Shown here: positions 58,650 to 64,000 of the stretch, one piece after another
How positions within the stretch are numbered: position 1 is the stretch's first letter
Layout of the letters: each line of letters opens with the position of its first letter
Assembly: GCA_029379385.1 (NCBI GenBank)
Contig: CM055615.1
Location: forward strand, 2,418,001-2,482,000
DNA: 64,000 nucleotides
Source: Quillaja saponaria
Lineage: Eukaryota; Streptophyta; Magnoliopsida; Fabales; Quillajaceae
Reading direction: 5' to 3'
Notes under the pieces: model-generated
What the model was told of the DNA's origin: nothing
The model's database searches: none
Seen by the model: the letters and a program-made list of their open reading frames with translations, nothing else
Translations under genes and position numbers: made by a program

Positions 58650-60090
58650 ATGGATGTACCTTATGTCCAAGAAATAGTGAGAAGAGATCCTTTGCAGGTT
58701 CCTCAAAGATATGTGAGAAGCCAAGAAGAAATGGAAAATGTCAAAGATATGTCTCACCTTTCTTCTGAGATTCCTGTAATTGATTTATCAAAGCTATCAT
58801 CTGGGAGTATGGAGGAGCTCAAAAAATTGGATATAGCTTGCAAAGATTGGGGTTTCTTACAGGTAAATGTTAATAAAATAAAAAGAAGATGAAGAAATAG
58901 GAGATTAATTTGACAATAGTTACTTGCAGTTAGTAAATCATGCAGTTCCAAAAGAAGTGTTGCAGCAAATGAAGGTTGCAGCAGCTGAGTTTTTCGAGCT
59001 TCCATTAGAAGAAAAGAATAAGTATTCAATGACTTCAAATGATTCACAAGGCTATGGACATGGTTTTGTAGTTCCTAAAGAACAGAAACTTGATTGGTCT
59101 GATGCAATTACACTTGTGGTTTTTCCCAAAGAATATAGGAAACTCGATTATTGGCCTGACACTCCAAGGGGATTCAGGTTCATGCATGCTTCCTTTTGTA
59201 TGATAAATGAAATAATTAACTAAATCACATAGCATCAATTAATATACTGCAGGGATATAATCGATTCATATTCGAGGCATGTTAAAAGTGTTGCTGAGGA
59301 GCTCCTCAGATCTCTGTCAATAATTATGGGTATGCAAAAGGATGCTCTCCTTGGAAAGCAAAAAGAGTCAGCTCAAGCTTTTCGCCTGAACTATTATCCT
59401 CCTTGTAACATGCCTGATCAAGTCTTAGGTTTGAGTCCACACTCGGACACTAGCACCATAACTTTGCTGATGCAAGAAGGAAACGTACATGGGTTAGAGA
59501 TTCGACATAAAGGAGACTGGGTGCCTGTCAAATTACAGATGCTCTAGTCGTAAATGTTGGCGATATAATGGAGGTATATATACTGTACTACCTAGAATAT
59601 ACAAATGATAAATGTTTCCTCTTACTGCAAGATCAAGCTTTTAGATGGCCGATGGCGTGATACTTTAATTGTCTCTATAGTCAAATGATCGGGAGTTCGA
59701 TAATTGGCATTATTAGTTCACAAACCTTTTTGACCCTCATCGTCACTAATTGATATAAATAGAAAAGTAATGCACAAAAACACTTGATTATCTCATAATT
59801 TTTACATTTTCTAAGTTTCTACCATTTCCTGATATTGATAGATATGGAGTAATGGGAAGTTCAAGAGCATAGAACACAGAGTTGTGACAAACAAGAAAGA
59901 GGGAAGAATTTCTGTTGCATCACTTATCACCCCTAGGTTAGATGTGGATGTTGAGCCACTTGATCATATGATAGATTCTCGAAGACCCAAAATGTACAAG
60001 AAAGTCAAGTATGGAGAATATCTATTTCAGTCCTTGAAGGGGAAAATGAAGGGGAAGTCATATCTTGAAACGATCAAAATCAGAACTTAG
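58650..60090 (+). pseudogene. 2-oxoglutarate/Fe(II)-dependent oxygenase, copy 2, broken
   Basis: Exons parallel copy 1: 58650-58862, 58930-59177, 59253-59573, 59842-60090. Splice sites are conserved. Exon 1 begins MDVPYVQEIVRRDPLQ, lacking about 25 N-terminal residues of copy 1; the upstream frame is unrelated. Exon 3 keeps NYYPPCNMPDQ and the SPHSDTST iron ligands, but four bases are missing after WVPVK (about 59530-59540) relative to copy 1, giving a stop at 59548 region. Exon 4, with IEHRVV and RIS, is fully open to TAG at 60088-60090. The encoded protein would lack the second iron-binding His, so it should be inactive. Good preservation elsewhere says the loss is recent. Confidence 0.85.
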
Positions 60091-61640
60091 AACAGACCTT
60101 TCAGAATCAAAGCTGTATCCTATTTTAGGATATTATAGGATAAACCTTCAAGAAGGAAAGAATCTGCAAATAAAAATATTATATATATATATATATATGT
60201 AACCTAATTAACCTCATGCATGAAGCTTTCTATATATTTACGAGACCTTGATCATGATGATGATGGCCATCAAGTAGAGGAAGACAGCTCATGTGACGAT
60301 GAGGAAGAGGATTAAGATTTCTGATCGAGTTCCCTTTGTGGTGGTTTTTTTTTTTGTATCTATGTTGAAATCTTTAGTGTTTGTACCTTCATGTTTCTGA
60401 GCTCTTGGTAATTTGTTGCGTAAGTTGTGTGTTTTGTGTTGTGTATTGTTTATGCATCTGCGTGCTTGGGTACTTGATGTAATTCTTTCTTCTTTTAAAC
60501 TAGTGAAGAACCTGTGATGTCCTGGGCTTGGATTACTTTTACTTTTGCATATTATGAAGCCTAGGGACAAAGAGGAAAATTGAATTATATATTGATGACT
60601 ACGCATAAATTAACATTGATCATGCATCTTATACCGAATTAGTTTTCAGAATCTAAACATGTAACTTAGAGTCAAATCGACTTTCATCTCATTCATTACT
60701 ACGGTCAATCAGTTAAATGTCGTATCTTTTTCAACAGTAAGGATAAGATGTATCTGTATCTTAAATTAGTTACTGACTGAAATCATAGTTCACTACTAAT
60801 ATTTAAATCTATTTATAGATATTTTTTGATTTCATATTATATCTAAGAGGCAAGAATACCACAAAGATTTCATGATCCGCTGCCGAACTTACTCCAATTC
60901 AATAAGAGATCTCAATAGTATGCCTTGAAGAGGACTTGAGCCTTGAGGCTTGGTGACTCGATTAGCTGTCTCTACTTGCTTCATTGCATTTACGGTTATA
61001 CTTATCACAATCCAATACTTTCGATATCTCTAGATACGTATCCTACAAACTCAAATTGCAAATTATTTTTACAAAAAATCTCAAGATTCATATAAAACGA
61101 ATAAAGAAAGAAACAAAAAATAATGGCAAGAATCAACCAAAATAAAAGTTTTGAATGATTTGTTATTTTTACTTGTAAAAGAAACAAATTTCTATTTGAA
61201 TAGTTTTATTTCTTAATATATTTTTTTAGTATTTTAAATGGGAGAGACTCCTTAAAGTATCCTACCATATATTATACTAGCCATATACACATGTTTTTTT
61301 AAAGTATAAATTTTTCATTTTAAGTCATTTTAATTCTATTTAAAAGAGAAAAAAATAGTTAGTGTGTGAGTGAAAGTTGGTAGTTATTAAGAGATAAAAT
61401 ATGAAGGAGTTTTAGTTGATATGTGAGTGAATAGGTAATGGATAGTTATTAGGAAAGAAAAAATAATTTTTTTATTAATTTAAATTAGATTGATTATTTT
61501 ACACTATTCTAAAGTGGGAGATCATAAGAATCTTATGACTTTTATAATACTAGTGGCTTGCATGCACATACTTGCATATTATATAAAATTAGAGCGTGAG
61601 AGTGAGAGGATGGGAGAGATTAGGAGATTGGGAGGGTGGA
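60091..61640. other. Intergenic region behind oxygenase copy 2
   Basis: It contains an (AT)n run at about 60180-60198. Around 61290-61560 there is a diverged copy of the TTAGTGTGTGAGTGA...CTTTTATAATA element also found at 56240-56440 and 61700-61880. No gene was recognised. Confidence 0.5.
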
Positions 61641-61654
61641 AGATATTTAGAGAA

Positions 61655-63325
61655 TGGGAAAGTAGAGAAATTATTGTTTTGTAGTTATTTTAAATAATTA
61701 AATGATCATCTTAATATTTTTTTTATTCATATTTAAAAGGAAAAATAAGAGTTAGTGTGTGAGTGAGTAGTTATTTAAAAGTTAAATATTTTTAAATAAT
61801 AAAAATATATAATTTATTTATACTATAAACTAGGAGACCATAAAGGTCTTTTCCCTTTTATAATAGTATAGATATACAAATTAAAAAAAATTTCATCATT
61901 ACTATTTTTTTTAAAAAGTTTACTCTTCTAATAACCTAATAACTACTCACTTCCTCTCCTACACCAATATTACAATTCATTATCTTTCTATTAGTTTCAT
62001 AGGTAAATTTTTAAAATAAATTAAAATACTAATTTAAACTTTTGACAGCTTTCTCTTACTTCTATACAAGTATTGCTAAAAAGACAATTACTCTCCATGG
62101 ATAAACTAATTGTGTTACAAAATAATTTGGGTAAAATATTACAAAGTCATGTTTATATATTTAAAATACCTAAATGTCTTACTTTTACTCTTTTTTTTTT
62201 TTTTTCTTTTCAAATGAGTATTAATATTTACTTTTTTACATCCTCTTTTATTTTTAATTTATTTTTGCAACCTCAATTTTTTGTTATTAATAAAAGGCTT
62301 AATTACACTTTTGATCCATGTAAATTAAATTTGAGTTCATTTTATCCATATAATTGCAATTGCTACAATTGAATCTGCTCCAAGTTTAATTTAATACACT
62401 TAGGTTCCTCCTTTCAAAATGTCGTTAAAATTAACACTGATATAGAGACATGGTTAACAAGAATGAGGTGGACAACATATGTGACCTGAAATTACTAATA
62501 AAAATAGCCACATGACATATACAAAAATTAATTTAAAAATATCAAAAAATAGTTTTAGAAAATATATTAAAACTATTTTTTTTTTTCACTCTCTCGTTCT
62601 CATCACCACCACCATTCCTTCATTACAATCTCTCTTCCATAACCACCATTAATTAACCTTTCAAATAACATGGCCCTGGGTTTTATTCCAAAATCAATAG
62701 AAAATTTAACAAATGTTGAATCTTTGGATCTTTCTCAACAAACTTTTTGGAGAAAGTTTCAAAAACTAGCAAAACTATCTTTTCTTTTGAGTCCTTTAAT
62801 GTCTCTTGCTATAATCTTCAAGGACCTACACCACTAAGTAGCCCTTCGTGGCATACTCGTCACCACAAAAACATTTCCATTCTCAATTCTCAACTTTTAA
62901 TCCACCCTCCTATTCAAATCCTTGTTTTACTTTTTTCATCACACCCCTTGTTGCCAATCCCAACAATTGCTTTTGCCTTCTTAATCTCAATTATGAATCA
63001 TATTCGGCTAAATCTGAAAGCTATTCAATACTTACTTGTAGTTTAGTTCTCTTATTTATCCGGAACATCGTCGTTTAAAGAGAAGTATCTGCTTTCCTTG
63101 CATCAAAAGAGAGTCCTACAGCTGAAATATGCTGGTGCCCTGGTGATGGCGGGGAGGATGAGAAGTAAAGGGTTTTATTTAGTTTTTCCTTTTAAATTTT
63201 TTTTGATTCTTAATACTGTTTTCTTTTTTTATTTATAAAATGTTTAGTTTTAATTTTTATATAAATTTTGTACAAGTGGGTATTTTTGATTAGAAAGGAT
63301 TGTCTATCTCATTTTTTGTTAGTCA
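61655..63325 (+). repeat. Duplicated block, copy B (downstream of oxygenase copy 2)
   Basis: Sister of 56212-58050. It lacks a few short stretches present in copy A (for example the sequence corresponding to 56690-56830) and holds the complete inner TIR element. Confidence 0.85.
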
Positions 63326-63374
63326 AAAGTGAATTCAAATTTAATTTATAGGGACCAATAATGTAATTAAGCCT
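62295..63374. mobile_element. Non-autonomous TIR element carrying an LRR gene fragment, 1080 bp
   Basis: The left end AGGCTTAATTACACTTTTGA and the complement of the right end AGGCTTAATTACATTATTGG extend into about 50 bases of matching TIR (both continue to AAATTAAATTTGA.TTCA). The 7 bases TAATAAA lie on both sides (62288-62294 and 63375-63381). Inside is a scrap of an LRR receptor-like protein gene. This is the form of a Pack-type element that has captured host sequence; the superfamily is not certain. Confidence 0.6.
62668..63020 (+). pseudogene. LRR receptor-like protein fragment, copy B
   Basis: It reads GFIPKSIENLTNVESLDLS, then in shifted frames SFESFNVSCYNLQGPTPLSS, the final LRR and cap region of a receptor-like protein. 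It lies between the TIRs of the element 62295-63374. Confidence 0.65.
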
Positions 63375-63381
63375 TAATAAA

Positions 63382-64000
63382 ATAAAAAGAAAATGATATG
63401 TGGATATATATGTATATATAAAAGTTACATTGAATTTAAATATTAAACAAAATAAGATTATATTTTTTTTTCATGATATGAATTTGAAAAATATGAAATA
63501 AAATAATGGGAAAAAGGGTATTATTTTATTGTTATTATAAGTCATTATCGTTTTATTAATTATATATCATAAATTTATTTATTCGCTTCACCTTTTTGAC
63601 TTAGTTACTCTCTCTTTGTTAATAAGTTAAATTGGTTAAAATATGTTCTAACTTAAAATCTATTTATTTGAAGAAAAAAATATTAAAATTTAGATTTATT
63701 TGTTTCATAAAGTTATGACATGTATTATTTTAAAATTTCACAAATAAATTTAATTTTTTTATTAAATATTCTTTTTATTTGATATTAATGTAGTGGAAAT
63801 GAAAAAATTGAGGTTGTTATTAAGAAAATAAATTTAAAAAAAAATAAAGAATGATATAACAAAACAAATTAAGTATTATGACTTATTTAAAAATAAAAAT
63901 AAAAACTTTTTAGTACTTTGATGCAAACATGAATTTTTAATATTTTATCTAAATTATTTGTAATATCATTAATTTTGTTTATTAATCTAAGAAAGAAGAA
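63382..64000. other. AT-rich intergenic region at the right edge
   Basis: No gene or clear repeat was recognised. Confidence 0.5.

Noticed and set aside
62073..63078. Two overlapping 76-99 codon frames in block B that look like small proteins
   Set aside because: They are shifted-frame readings of the LRR receptor-like fragment and AT-rich repeat, with the equivalent block A frames broken.

Overview
This is a stretch of AT-rich nuclear DNA from a eudicot plant. The evidence is GT-AG introns throughout, a chloroplast-targeted Rubisco activase gene, a plant L-type lectin receptor kinase, a thaumatin-like protein, plant DOXC oxygenases and plant transposon families (hAT, Mutator/MULE with a plant mobile domain, LINE, LTR-like). 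The species cannot be named from the sequence; a rosid is only a guess.

Layout. 1-276: 3' end of a LINE with a poly-A tail. 1487-3241: a two-exon DUF604 (Fringe-like, GT31) glycosyltransferase. 3.3-10.2 kb: transposon-rich, with two LTR-like direct repeats, a complete hAT element (5982-7878) with terminal inverted repeats (TIRs) and a perfect 8-bp target-site duplication (TSD), and another LINE RNase H scrap. 10596-12039: a DUF3475/DUF668 gene carrying an apparent frameshift. 14539-16902: Rubisco activase in seven exons, with a relic long-form tail. 20245-22297: a single-exon lectin receptor kinase carrying an apparent frameshift. 24001-34283: a 10.3-kb MULE with long TIRs and a perfect 9-bp TSD, holding three decayed genes on the minus strand (transposase, plant mobile domain protein, and an unrecognised Cys/His-rich coiled-coil-like ORF). 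35735-39827: an eight-exon GID4/VID24-type gene. 41.6-45.3 kb (minus): a decayed multi-exon TPR gene. 47046-47895: a thaumatin-like protein. 49305-50754: an intact four-exon 2-oxoglutarate oxygenase. 51722-54100 (minus): a Fes1/HspBP1-type Hsp70 nucleotide exchange factor truncated by a stop. 55.0-56.18 kb: a hAT relic. 58650-60090: a second, broken copy of the oxygenase, flanked on both sides by copies of a repeat block that carries a scrap of an LRR receptor-like protein.

Themes. (1) The MULE at 24-34 kb is the richest object: TIRs made of nested palindromes, three co-oriented genes, a hairpin element shared behind two of them, and tandem repeats inside both ends. (2) Stops in the decayed genes are largely CAG to TAG or CGA to TGA, the pattern expected from deamination of methylated cytosine in CHG and CG contexts. 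(3) Four otherwise well-preserved host genes carry a single disrupting change (Rubisco activase tail, DUF668 gene, lectin kinase, Fes1), so either several host genes here are decaying or some are base-level assembly errors. (4) The oxygenase locus looks like a tandem array; the repeat block order suggests another copy may lie just beyond the right edge. I see no convincing tRNA or rRNA genes or CRISPR arrays.
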